A stretch of 64,000 bases of DNA from Maribacter arcticus. Its GTDB lineage: Bacteria; Bacteroidota; Bacteroidia; Flavobacteriales; Flavobacteriaceae. The DNA lies in assembly GCF_900167935.1 (NCBI RefSeq), contig NZ_FUYL01000012.1:62001-126000 (forward strand), read 5' to 3'. Position numbers and translations under genes: made by a program. The notes beneath the pieces are model-generated. The model had not been told where the DNA came from and ran no database searches. It worked only from the letters and a program-made list of their open reading frames with translations. Shown one piece after another: positions 56,801 through 64,000 of this stretch (positions are counted from its first letter, which is position 1; each line of letters begins with the position of its first letter).

Positions 56801-57094
56801 TTAGAGACTAGTAGACAAGCGCAATTCTTAAAACCGATGGCGATTTCTATTGCTTATGGTATTGGTATTGCCACCATACTTACATTGTTGATGTTGCCAC
56901 TATTTCTATCGTTTAGTAATAATCTGAAAGCTGGTAATAAAATGTTGGCTTCGGGTCATAAGATTACAAAAGAAGAAGTAGAAAGAGCTATTACCGAGCG
57001 TAAGGAAGCTGCACATCTAGAAGGTCAAAAGAATCATTCAATCGAGGATGAAAGTCATCACGATCACGCAGAAGTTGGTTCAAATATTCATTAG
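53825..57094 (+). CDS. RND-family efflux pump (AcrB/HAE-type)
   Basis: 1089 aa with twelve membrane helices and two large periplasmic loops. Typical blocks are TITYPGASPQEVEEGIVLKI, GILVDDGIVIAENIYQHYEK (TM4 with the proton-relay Asp pair) and the second-half GIMVNDGLVLIGKFNSNLRE. It exports drugs, lipids or other compounds with proton antiport. The C-terminal cytoplasmic tail is unusually His-rich (HLEGQKNHSIEDESHHDHAE). It is the middle gene of an MFP-RND-TolC operon. Substrate is not evident; the overall pattern is not that of the metal-exporting HME class. Confidence 0.94.
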   Translation: MRKLIEYFIRYHVAVNVVVISFALFGIVGAKALKSSFFPLTDSKNIAITITYPGASPQEVEEGIVLKIEDNLKGLQGVDRVTSTSRENSGTINVEIEKGENIDFMLLEVKNAVDRVPTFPTGMEPLIVSKLEAVRQTIAFAISGENIPLATLKSVGRQIENDLRAMEGISQIEISGFPAEEIEIAVNENNLLAYGISFTEVANAVSNANILVTGGNIKTDAEEYLIRANNRAYYGDELNNLVVKADPSGTVIRLKDVAIVKDRFAESPNATYFDGNLSVSTTITSTNNEDLISSAEQVKEYIEDFNDKYNNVKLDIVSDQSTTLVQRTQLLTENAIMGMLLVLIFLSLFLNTRLAFWVAFGLPVAFLGMFVFAGFFDVTINVLSLFGMIIVIGILVDDGIVIAENIYQHYEKGKTPVQAAVDGTMEVLPPIISAIITTILAFSIFLFLDSRIGEFFGEVSVIVILTLVVSLVEALIILPAHLAHSKALQPLDDKPKSGIAKAFAKLRVINEFGDRLMILMRDKMYTPALRFAMNYKIFVFSLFLGAFILTLGSVGGGVIRTAFFPRVASDRVGIELEMPNGTNEKITDSIISMIEEKAEIVNQELTEKYLKGTNKMLFENVIRRLGPGSSTAQLNINLLPGEERPDEISSDMVTSRLEELVGPVIGVESLIYGSGGNFGGSPVSVSLLGNNIEELKAAKVELKSILLNNSRLKDIADNDPAGIKEIRLTLKENAYLLGLDLRAVMVQVRSGFFGVQAQRFQRSQDEIRVWVRYERDERSSITNLDDMRIVTPTGERVPLSEIADYTIERGDVAINRLEGRREIQVSADMKDVKDSPTDIMTEIQNVIMPEIHSKYPTVNASYEGQNRELGKLTGSLKLVGFTVLLLIYITIAFTFRSFSQPLMLLLLVPFSFTAVAWGHWIHDFPINVLSILGIIALIGIMVNDGLVLIGKFNSNLREGMTFDNAIFEAGKSRFRAIFLTSITTIAGLAPLMLETSRQAQFLKPMAISIAYGIGIATILTLLMLPLFLSFSNNLKAGNKMLASGHKITKEEVERAITERKEAAHLEGQKNHSIEDESHHDHAEVGSNIH

Positions 57095-57113
57095 AAATTA
57101 GAAGTATTGCATA

Positions 57114-58433
57114 ATGATTAGATTACGATTCATCCATTTATTGTTGTTAATTCCATTTTGTAGTGTATTCGCACAAGAGAATACGCTCTCTAAGGAAGAC
57201 GCGATAGCACTTGCCTTAAAAAATAATTTTGGGGTAATCATTGCTAAAAACAATTTAAAAATAGCCGATAATAATAAGAACATTTTAAATTCTGGCTACT
57301 TGCCAAGTTTAACAGGTAATGCTGGTGGGACATTTGATCAAAGCAATCAAGAAGCTACTTTTCAAGATGGTAGCGTCAGGGCAATTGATGGTGCCGAAAC
57401 TACACGTTACAACGCTTCTTTAAATTTAAATTATACATTATTTGATGGTCTAGGTCGTTGGTATGATTATAAAAGACTAAAAGAAGAATATGGTTTAAGT
57501 GAACTTGAAACTAGAGAAACCATAGAAACAACGATGATACAGTTATATACTGTATATTTTGAAGTGGCAAGACTTACTGAGAATATTAAGGTTTTAGAAG
57601 ACACATTTTCGAATACACAAAAGCGCTTACAACGTTCTGAATATAGTTTTGAGTATGGTCAGACAAATAAGTTAGATGTTTTAAATGCACAAGTAGATTT
57701 GGTAAACGATAGTATCAATCTAATGAATACAAGACAAACATTTAGGAATACAAAACGAGATTTAAATCTATTGTTGAATCGAGATCTTGCAAGCTCTTTT
57801 GAGGTCGATACTGTTATCGCCTTTGTAAACCCTATAAGTTTAGAAGAATTTTTAGATAAAGGTATTGCGAATAATGTAAGCGTATTACAGACCGAAAAAA
57901 ATATCAAAATAAACGATTATGCTTATAAATCTAGTAAGTCTGTTTTTTTACCAACCGTTGGCCTTACTGGATCATATGGTTGGAACGAAGGTAATTTTCC
58001 TGCAACTAACTTTTTAGCTTCAAGTGTTTCAACAGGAATATCTGCCGGTTTGAATCTTACTTGGAACCTCTTTGATGGTGGTAATAGTATTACACAGATA
58101 AAGAATGCGAAAATAGTTCTGGACAACCAAGAAACTATTAAAGAACAAATAGAGCAACAGGTTTTAAGAGATGTGCAAAACGCCAAGGAAAACTACCTAA
58201 ATAGATTGCAGGTTTTTAGCTTGCAAGAACAAAATGTCGTGACCAATCAGAATAACTTTGAACGCTCTAACGAACAATTTCAATTAGGTAGTATTACATC
58301 TATTGAATTTAGACAGGCTCAAATAAATTTATTGAATGCACAGACGAACAAAAATTTAGCAAAGTACGATGCTAAGTTGGCAGAGCTTCAATTACTACAA
58401 CTTACGGGACAATTATTAAATATTGAACTGTAA
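57114..58433 (+). CDS. tolC: TolC-family outer-membrane efflux channel
   Basis: 439 aa. Signal peptide to about residue 20 (LLLIPFCSVFAQ). Two repeats of the OEP domain are seen: the first starts SKEDAIALALKNNFGVIIAK, the second lies in NVSVLQTEKNIKINDYAYKS. The LNLNYTLFDG and LNLTWNLFDGG pair are the strand motifs of the TolC barrel. It forms the exit duct for the RND pump 19 bases upstream. Gene 58456 follows after 22 bases. Confidence 0.94.
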   Translation: MIRLRFIHLLLLIPFCSVFAQENTLSKEDAIALALKNNFGVIIAKNNLKIADNNKNILNSGYLPSLTGNAGGTFDQSNQEATFQDGSVRAIDGAETTRYNASLNLNYTLFDGLGRWYDYKRLKEEYGLSELETRETIETTMIQLYTVYFEVARLTENIKVLEDTFSNTQKRLQRSEYSFEYGQTNKLDVLNAQVDLVNDSINLMNTRQTFRNTKRDLNLLLNRDLASSFEVDTVIAFVNPISLEEFLDKGIANNVSVLQTEKNIKINDYAYKSSKSVFLPTVGLTGSYGWNEGNFPATNFLASSVSTGISAGLNLTWNLFDGGNSITQIKNAKIVLDNQETIKEQIEQQVLRDVQNAKENYLNRLQVFSLQEQNVVTNQNNFERSNEQFQLGSITSIEFRQAQINLLNAQTNKNLAKYDAKLAELQLLQLTGQLLNIEL

Positions 58434-58455
58434 CAGTTACTTAATAAGGTAAGGT

Positions 58456-59133
58456 ATGGACATGTATATCAAAAGAACAAATAGCGAGCTTATAGAGATA
58501 CTGTATCAGCAGTCACTTCTTACGTTTGAATCTCAGATAAGTTTAAAAGAGGAAATAAAGAAACGTGATATTCAAGTAGATCTTAGTCCGTTAGAAGCTT
58601 CTATTTCCAGTAAACTGACTCAAATAAAGAATCTAGAATATTTGAAGGATTTCGGATTTAAAGCGGAGAAAAATTCTGATGGCATTACAGTAACCAGAAC
58701 GAACAAGGCTTTATTTACAGATGTTATCGCTATTATTTTAGGGGTAATCGTTTTTTTAATAGGAATTTACGGCTGTATAAACCTAGCGTTTACTTTTATT
58801 AACGGTGATGATTTAGATGTTTTTACCTTGGCGTATAAATTTGCTGTAGCCTCATTAGTTTTTATAGGATTTAGCTTTTTTAGCGGATTAAAACGGGTAT
58901 TCGATTATACCGGTTTTGAACTAACTACCATAAATGGGTTAATTACTTTAAAAAAACGTTTTGATATAAAGCTTGAGGAGATTAAAGCTACTGCTGCTGA
59001 TGTTTTTGTTGAAACAGATGATGAAACACTATTTTTAAAGTTGGGTAATCAAACCATTTTCACTTCGAATGCTGAAAATTTAGTACAGACCCTTACCTTA
59101 AAAGAATTGGCTAAGAAATTGAAAGACGCATAA
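58456..59133 (+). CDS. Membrane protein of unknown function downstream of tolC
   Basis: 225 aa. The N-terminal 85 residues are soluble and helical (FESQISLKEEIKKRDIQVDL). Two membrane helices follow at about 90-115 and 125-150, then a soluble beta-rich end. No motif is recognised. It is spaced 22 bases from tolC and 5 bases from the CPXCG gene, so it probably belongs to the efflux transcript. ATG 58456 or the Met two codons later are both possible. Confidence 0.75.
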   Translation: MDMYIKRTNSELIEILYQQSLLTFESQISLKEEIKKRDIQVDLSPLEASISSKLTQIKNLEYLKDFGFKAEKNSDGITVTRTNKALFTDVIAIILGVIVFLIGIYGCINLAFTFINGDDLDVFTLAYKFAVASLVFIGFSFFSGLKRVFDYTGFELTTINGLITLKKRFDIKLEEIKATAADVFVETDDETLFLKLGNQTIFTSNAENLVQTLTLKELAKKLKDA

Positions 59134-59138
59134 AGAAT

Positions 59139-59321
59139 ATGTACGAGCATTTTTTTCAATGTCCATATTGTTGGGAAGAGGTTTCTATGCTTTTAGATCC
59201 TTCTGTAACACAACAGACCTATGTAGAAGATTGCGAAGTATGTTGTAACCCGATTGAGTTAACTCCTCGTTTTGAAGATAATGAATTAATAGCCTTCGAT
59301 GCTCAAAGTATAGAGCAGTAG
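59139..59321 (+). CDS. CPXCG-motif cysteine-rich protein
   Basis: 60 aa. The CPYC pair (Cys8, Cys11) in FFQCPYCWEEVSMLLDPS, the second pair with an extra Cys (Cys32, Cys35, Cys36 in DCEVCCNPIEL) and the acidic end match the CPXCG small zinc-ribbon family. Function is unknown. It is 5 bases after the 58456 gene and directly abuts the stop of the convergent DUF2807 gene, leaving no room for a terminator. Confidence 0.88.
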   Translation: MYEHFFQCPYCWEEVSMLLDPSVTQQTYVEDCEVCCNPIELTPRFEDNELIAFDAQSIEQ

Positions 59322-60002
59322 TTAGTTATTGAATTCTATTTTACCACCAAAAGTATCATCCTTATCAATAATTTTTGGATTACCATATACTTTTATAGAC
59401 CCACCAGCTTTTACTTTGGCAATGATTTTTTCACTTGCGTAAACCTCTGCAATACCACCACCTAAAACGATTACTGAAGTAGACCTAGACTTTAATCCTT
59501 TATTATACAGTTTGCCTCCAGTATTTATATTGGCATCTTGGTAATCAGTAGTGCCAGAAAGCTTCAATTCACTTCCGCTAGTGCTTTTTGCGTTAACGGT
59601 GTCTGCCTCAAGATTTAGGGTGATTACGGCAGCTTCTTGAGACCTAATTTCTATTATAGAACTCTTAATCATTCCGCTAGAAATAATTCTTGCATTTTCG
59701 TTGGCATCGATTACTTTTAATTCTCCAGTGTAGTATAGTTTAGCATTAACAGTATTGCCAGATAAAAACTCATTTATACCCATTTTAACCTTCAAGAGTC
59801 CGTTATTTTCGGTAATACTCACATCTTCTTTATCTTCACCACTCAACACAAGTTTATTCTCTTCACCTTTAATAAGATTTACGGTAATACGGTCATAAAC
59901 CTTGAGTTCGGTAAATTTCTGTAAAGGTATAGTTACAGTACTTTGTGCAAAACAAGAAAGAGTTGAACAGATAAATAGAGTGAATAGTACAATTGGTTTC
60001 AT
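59322..60002 (-). CDS. Exported DUF2807 (head GIN domain) protein
   Basis: 226 aa. Signal peptide to about 20 (VLFTLFICSTLSCFAQ). The rest is a right-handed beta-helix of the DUF2807/putative autotransporter adhesin type: PLQKFTELKVYDRITVNLIK, SGEDKEDVSITENNGLLKVK and TSGSELKLSGTTDYQDANIN. No enzymatic site is visible. These are common envelope proteins in Bacteroidota, often induced by stress; role unknown. Confidence 0.88.
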   Translation of the reverse strand: MKPIVLFTLFICSTLSCFAQSTVTIPLQKFTELKVYDRITVNLIKGEENKLVLSGEDKEDVSITENNGLLKVKMGINEFLSGNTVNAKLYYTGELKVIDANENARIISSGMIKSSIIEIRSQEAAVITLNLEADTVNAKSTSGSELKLSGTTDYQDANINTGGKLYNKGLKSRSTSVIVLGGGIAEVYASEKIIAKVKAGGSIKVYGNPKIIDKDDTFGGKIEFNN

Positions 60003-60176
60003 GTGGCATTGGGTAATTGGTGCTTCAAAGTTACACTACATTTCTGATAAATTTACAAAACTTGGTTTTCCATGTTTTTTAAGAGGTTTATAAGTAAAAG
60101 TTAAATAATGATAAGGTGTTCGCTCACGTTTTGCAGTTTCACTACCTTAAACAAGTAATTGTCTTCATTGTAGTAT

Positions 60177-62492
60177 ATGAAAAAGAAATATGTATTACTG
60201 GCCCTAGTTGTAGCCTTAGGCATCGTTGGCTATGCTGGTGTTCAATATTTCCCAAATACTGAAAATGCGGTGGTATCTGAAACTTTAGATTCCATACCTA
60301 CACGTCGAGAACTACGGGGCAGCTTTTTTGAAAAACGAGAAATACTGGTAGTGTATGCCGCTAAGGATAGTGTGTTAAGCAACAAATATGAACAGATACT
60401 CAAAGAGCTTTCGTTGCTAGAACCTACTGAATCTTGGCGCAGTGCAAAAATTCTTTATAAACGAGCAGATGAGGTTACTCACGAAATTCTTAAGAAGAAT
60501 GTTGTTTTTCTGTTAGGGGCTATTGACGAGAATGAAATTCTAGAAAAATTTATAGACCAAACTCCATTTCAGATAAATAGGAGAGCGATAATGATAGGTT
60601 CGAATAAGATAACGAATAAGAATTCTATTTTATCGGTAAGTTTATATCCGAATCCTTTAATGCCCAAAATGCCATTTAGTTTTATGACAGGAACAGATGC
60701 GCAGCAGGTATTTGATTTTTTTGCCGAAAAGGTTAAAGAAAACGGACAATCTTTTTATCGGCAGAATCTTAATTATGAACTCTACAATGATAACGAACGT
60801 GTGGTCATGGGAGATTTTAATGAGCAATGGAAAACAGATAATAGTACGTTTTTTGATTTCTCTAAGGGAAACAAGGTGCTTCTTAATGCAGAAAAGTATC
60901 AGTTCGTAAATCATAAAAATGCATTAAAACCAAATGAAGTAAGAAGTCTTGAAGAGCAAATAAAACGAAACACCTCTAAAGTGTTCGCTTTTCTAAACAA
61001 TGATGATTTTCCGAAAATCACCTATAATTTTTATAGCAACACAGAAGAGAAGGGCTTAATGACAGGTAATACGAACCAAGCACATTACGATACGTTGAAT
61101 AATTCTGTTCACATCATTGCCAATAAAATATATAAGAACAACAACATTGGCAAGGATAATGAACTACTGCTGCGTAATATGCTAGGGGTTTCTAAAAAGG
61201 ATATTCTCACCCAAGGTTTACCCATTTATTTTACCGATAAATGGCAAATGAAAGGTTATAAATATTGGTCTGCACGGTTGGCAGAATCAGAAAATACATT
61301 GTCGGTTGCCGAACTGCTCGATAATTCGTTTCTAGAGATGGAGTCTTCTTTAATACGAGATTGTTTGGCAGGGGCTTTTGTAGATTTTTTAATGCAAACC
61401 TGGGGTAAAGAAATCTTTTTGTACCACTATAAAGATGGTGAACTTACGACCCAAGAAATACAAAAATTAGAAGGGAAGTGGCAAAGCTATTTAAAAAGCC
61501 TGTCGAAGACCTATCCGAAAGAAGAAGTGGTTAAGAAAGAGCTCCCTTATTTAAAAGGGTTCAATTTTGCTCATGAAGGCTACAGTATTTACAATGGTTA
61601 TGGTTCTAAAAAGGCAACAGAATCGCTATTGAAGCAAAAGTCTATGGGCAGCAATGCAATGGCACTTGTACCCTATACAGGTATTAACAATATAAATGCA
61701 GCGACACCACTCCGTTTTAGTAATAGTGCCGGTAGTGAGAATGATGAGGCTGTGGTTCATGCATTATCGACTGCACACGATATGGGTATGTATACCATGT
61801 TAAAACCTCAAATTTATGTGGGGGGTAGTTGGCCTGGAGGAATTGAAATGCCTAGTGACGAAGAATGGGATTTGTTTCATGACCATTATTATCGCTGGAT
61901 TCGTCATTATGCTTTTTTAGCTGAAATACATGGTATGGATGCGCTTTGTATAGGCGTCGAGTTTACAAAAGCAACGTTATCGAAACCTGAAACTTGGCGC
62001 AGTATGATTAAGAAAACAAGAGGCTTATTTTCGGGTCATCTTACGTATGCTGCCAATTGGGGAGAAGAATTTGAGAATATAGAGTTTTGGGATGACTTGG
62101 ATTATATCGGACTAGATTGTTATTACCCCTTGAGTAAGAATGATAATCCTACCGATGAGGAAATGAGCGAGAGCTTCAATATGATAAAAAAGAAAATTGA
62201 AAAGGTATACGAGCGTTTCGAAAAGCCCATCGTTTTCACTGAAATCGGATTCAGAAGTGTTAACGAACCATGGAAGAACCCTCATGCAGAGGCCGATGAA
62301 AGCATTAATGAAGAAATGCAGGCACGTTGCTATGAAATCATCTTTAAAGGTATTGAGAACGAACCATGGTGCAAAGGTATACTGTGGTGGAAGTTTCCAA
62401 GCTTTTTAGAGTACCGAGGCGAAGACAACAATGCTTTTACGCCCAATAACAAATTAGCAGAGGAAACCGTGCGTAAATGGTTTACTAAATAA
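60177..62492 (+). CDS. GH113-like beta-mannanase domain fused to a degenerate gluzincin-like domain
   Basis: 771 aa with an N-terminal signal/anchor (about 4-22). The C-terminal 320 residues (from GFNFAHEGYSIYNGYGSKKA) form a TIM barrel of the GH113 type. The acid/base Glu595 is in CIGVEFTKAT and the nucleophile Glu689 in FTEIGFRS, with a C-terminal GILWWKFP. About residues 55-450 are unlike glycosidases. The part around ILTQGLPIYFTDKWQ, then CLAGAFVDFLMQTWGKEIFL, follows the second half of peptidase-MA-like (gluzincin) proteins, but no HExxH motif is seen. It probably hydrolyses beta-mannoside or related glycans at the envelope. Confidence 0.8.
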   Translation: MKKKYVLLALVVALGIVGYAGVQYFPNTENAVVSETLDSIPTRRELRGSFFEKREILVVYAAKDSVLSNKYEQILKELSLLEPTESWRSAKILYKRADEVTHEILKKNVVFLLGAIDENEILEKFIDQTPFQINRRAIMIGSNKITNKNSILSVSLYPNPLMPKMPFSFMTGTDAQQVFDFFAEKVKENGQSFYRQNLNYELYNDNERVVMGDFNEQWKTDNSTFFDFSKGNKVLLNAEKYQFVNHKNALKPNEVRSLEEQIKRNTSKVFAFLNNDDFPKITYNFYSNTEEKGLMTGNTNQAHYDTLNNSVHIIANKIYKNNNIGKDNELLLRNMLGVSKKDILTQGLPIYFTDKWQMKGYKYWSARLAESENTLSVAELLDNSFLEMESSLIRDCLAGAFVDFLMQTWGKEIFLYHYKDGELTTQEIQKLEGKWQSYLKSLSKTYPKEEVVKKELPYLKGFNFAHEGYSIYNGYGSKKATESLLKQKSMGSNAMALVPYTGINNINAATPLRFSNSAGSENDEAVVHALSTAHDMGMYTMLKPQIYVGGSWPGGIEMPSDEEWDLFHDHYYRWIRHYAFLAEIHGMDALCIGVEFTKATLSKPETWRSMIKKTRGLFSGHLTYAANWGEEFENIEFWDDLDYIGLDCYYPLSKNDNPTDEEMSESFNMIKKKIEKVYERFEKPIVFTEIGFRSVNEPWKNPHAEADESINEEMQARCYEIIFKGIENEPWCKGILWWKFPSFLEYRGEDNNAFTPNNKLAEETVRKWFTK

Positions 62493-62536
62493 TTAGAATC
62501 CTTCCGTTTACATAACTGTTTTAAAAAGTAAAAAAA

Positions 62537-63031
62537 CTACTCTCTTTTTGGAAAGGCCAAACTATCTGCTGGATACGTATTTTTTAGATAATTCATCTGC
62601 GAATCTGCCCAATCAATAATTTTTTGCCGTTGCGCGTCGGTTAGGTTCGCTTCTGAGTGAAGCCCAAAATAGGTATAAGAAGGTAATGGCATTTCTTTTT
62701 CTTCTACCATTTCTTTTATTTCTTCCAATTTATGATTCTGAACAAAAAGGGGCGATTTGGTAAATTCAGAAAAGTTTAGGTGCTTTTTGCCATCTTGTAC
62801 ATGATGGTCCAAAAACCAGGCAGAAGGCTGAAAATTGGCATACCATGGGTATTCCGTTGCATTGCTATGGCAGTCATTACAAGAAACCTGCAAAATGCGT
62901 TGTACATCTTGCGGAATATCATATTTCGTTTGTATGGCATAGGTGTCGTCTCCTGAAATATTGCGTTCGGGCATTATAAATTGAATGATAATGAAAATGG
63001 CGATGAGTGCGAAAATGATTTTTTTTAACAT
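62537..63031 (-). CDS. Haem-binding-domain (Haem_bd) protein, monohaem c-type
   Basis: 164 aa with an N-terminal anchor (about 3-19). The c-type haem site CNDCH lies at residues 51-55 (VSCNDCHSNATEYPWYANF), and the rest of the Haem_bd domain, including WFLDHHVQDGKKHLNFSEF and EEKEMPLPSYTYFGLHSEA, follows. Such periplasmic proteins accompany peroxidases or oxidoreductases; no partner is adjacent. Stand-alone, convergent with the glycosidase gene. Confidence 0.9.
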   Translation of the reverse strand: MLKKIIFALIAIFIIIQFIMPERNISGDDTYAIQTKYDIPQDVQRILQVSCNDCHSNATEYPWYANFQPSAWFLDHHVQDGKKHLNFSEFTKSPLFVQNHKLEEIKEMVEEKEMPLPSYTYFGLHSEANLTDAQRQKIIDWADSQMNYLKNTYPADSLAFPKRE

Positions 63032-63249
63032 GGTAAGCAGTTTTAGTTCTAGTAATTGTCTTTTCTAAAGTTATAAATTATATGGATATGAAAGTATTCT
63101 TTGCTTCGCTAAAAAAGTTCAGTTTTCTTTTTAGACGTTTCATCTTGCAATATAGACGCTTCAGTTAAAAAGCCGCTATTCGTGCTAGGGTTGTACTGTA
63201 CATTTGTATCATCAAATAAAAAGAAACACAATACATAAAATATAAAAAC

Positions 63250-63636
63250 ATGAAAAAAATAAAATTAATTTTTGGTTTAGTACTAGTAGCGGGAGTTCTT
63301 ATTTCCTTTACGGCAGAACAAAAACATAGAAAAGAAATGAAGATTGCAAATGCTTCTTTATTCAACGATGTTACTAATCCGTTCGAGGAAGTTTTAAAAG
63401 ATCAAGCCAATGAAATTATTCTAGTTTCTTCAACAGATCTTAATGTAATCGAAATCGAAGAAGATATAGATTTAGGAATTGATACATCAGAGTATTTACC
63501 ATATGGTTTTGATGCTTACAAAGGGTATCAAATAGATATAGCAGATATATGTGTTTTAGAAATAGAGGAAGAAGTAGAATTAGGTTTTGATGTTAATGAT
63601 TACCTGCCTGCAAATTTCGACCCTTATAAAGTATAG
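63250..63636 (+). CDS. Small exported protein with two 25-residue repeats
   Basis: 128 aa. A hydrophobic signal (about 4-21, IKLIFGLVLVAGVLISF) is followed by two repeats at residues 67-91 and 103-127 of the form 'hEIEEDhDLGhDTSEYLPhGFDAYK' (h, hydrophobic). The second copy reads LEIEEEVELGFDVNDYLPAN and ends FDPYK. They are strongly acidic with conserved YLP and FDxYK. I have an impression of similar motifs in other Bacteroidota exported proteins, but no family name. It is followed by a strong terminator. Confidence 0.7.
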   Translation: MKKIKLIFGLVLVAGVLISFTAEQKHRKEMKIANASLFNDVTNPFEEVLKDQANEIILVSSTDLNVIEIEEDIDLGIDTSEYLPYGFDAYKGYQIDIADICVLEIEEEVELGFDVNDYLPANFDPYKV

Positions 63637-63669
63637 TTTAAATTAGTTAGTTGATTAAGGTTGGTTGAT

Positions 63670-63703
63670 AAAGGCCTTCAAATTTAATTTGAAGGCCTTT
63701 TTT
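63670..63703 (+). terminator. Terminator after the repeat protein gene
   Basis: Arms AAAGGCCTTCAAATT and AATTTGAAGGCCTTT, nearly continuous, followed by T's; 33 bases after the stop. Confidence 0.9.
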
Positions 63704-63778
63704 GGCTTCAAAAACTAGGCGGCGCATCGACAGTAAAATTGATGTAAATTTGAAAAGCGCTCCTCTAAAGAATATGTC

Positions 63779-64000
63779 ATGATTTTACCGACAGTTAAAA
63801 AACAACAGATTATTAAAATTGCCCTTTTGTTGGCAGCTTTGGTTTCCTTGCCCAGAAACATTCATGTATACAATATGATCAGCTCTGGCAACGAACAGTT
63901 TGAAAGTGTTTGGGTAGTTGATTTTCTGTTCCGGTTGGTGTTTATGGTCTTTTTCTCTTGGGCAATCTTAGAAATCAATGCCAATGTGGTGTATATTAAA
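63779..64000 (+). CDS. Membrane protein, N-terminal fragment at the window edge
   Basis: 74 codons from ATG 63779 run off the end. Two hydrophobic helices are visible (KIALLLAALVSLP and FLFRLVFMVFFSWAIL). The short cytoplasmic start and the helix pair recall the membrane part of LytS/YehU-type sensor histidine kinases common in Bacteroidota, but no diagnostic motif is in view. Confidence 0.55.
   Translation, partial: MILPTVKKQQIIKIALLLAALVSLPRNIHVYNMISSGNEQFESVWVVDFLFRLVFMVFFSWAILEINANVVYIK

Overview
This is a chromosomal stretch from a member of the Bacteroidota, almost certainly family Flavobacteriaceae. The reasons are the low-GC sequence, start sites that mostly lack Shine-Dalgarno sequences, a complete gldKLMN type IX secretion (T9SS)/gliding core, lipoproteins with short Ser/Gly lipoboxes, TonB-receptor logic, a Bacteroidota-type mre-pbp2-rodA cluster, and promoter-like elements resembling the TTG/TAnnTTTG type. 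Species cannot be named from sequence alone. No rRNA, tRNA, CRISPR array or complete IS was seen.

Region 1 (1-3040) is the only clearly accessory part. It holds 3' remnants of two restriction-modification type genes. These are followed by a compact element: a 131-aa protein with an HUH-like HxH pair and a YxxxY pair, an excisionase/MerR-type small HTH protein, and a 287-aa protein with a ParB-like C-terminal HTH. Two related palindromes flank the end of the last gene, and a transposase-type HTH remnant follows. The right border of this island coincides with a truncated comEC.

Region 2 (3000-19320) is envelope housekeeping. On the minus strand lie surE, a small membrane gene, lpxB, an NlpC/P60 lipoprotein and broken comEC. 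Then come a Prc-type protease, msrA/msrB, an exported DNA/RNA nuclease, the cell-shape cluster mreB-mreC-mreD-PBP2-rodA, purH and a free-Met-sulfoxide-reductase-like GAF protein.

Region 3 (19320-25500) is looser. It contains a Ca-binding-repeat lipoprotein, a truncated lipoprotein, a possible small transcript with a duplicated promoter region, a putative copper-handling trio (HYC_CC_PP-like protein, TonB receptor, HMA protein) and a 32-aa histone-H1-like basic peptide.

Region 4 (25500-37800) contains groES-groEL, a five-gene minus-strand operon (miaB, sigma-54 activator without receiver, lptE, TPR-like protein, secG), a membrane protein, an LVIVD lipoprotein and a large VPS10/BNR exported protein.

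Region 5 (37990-46500) is topA, an arginase-fold protein that has lost half its metal ligands, and gldK-gldL-gldM-gldN. This is the T9SS outer-membrane ring lipoprotein, the proton-driven GldLM motor and its partner.

Region 6 (46500-64000) carries an FAD oxidoreductase, a DUF983 protein, an ABC-F ATPase, two paralogous secreted leucine-rich-repeat proteins, and an RND efflux operon (MFP-RND-TolC) continuing into a membrane protein and a CPXCG protein. It ends with a DUF2807 protein, a GH113-like glycosidase fused to a degenerate peptidase-like domain, a haem-binding-domain protein, a repeat-containing small exported protein and a partial membrane protein at the edge.
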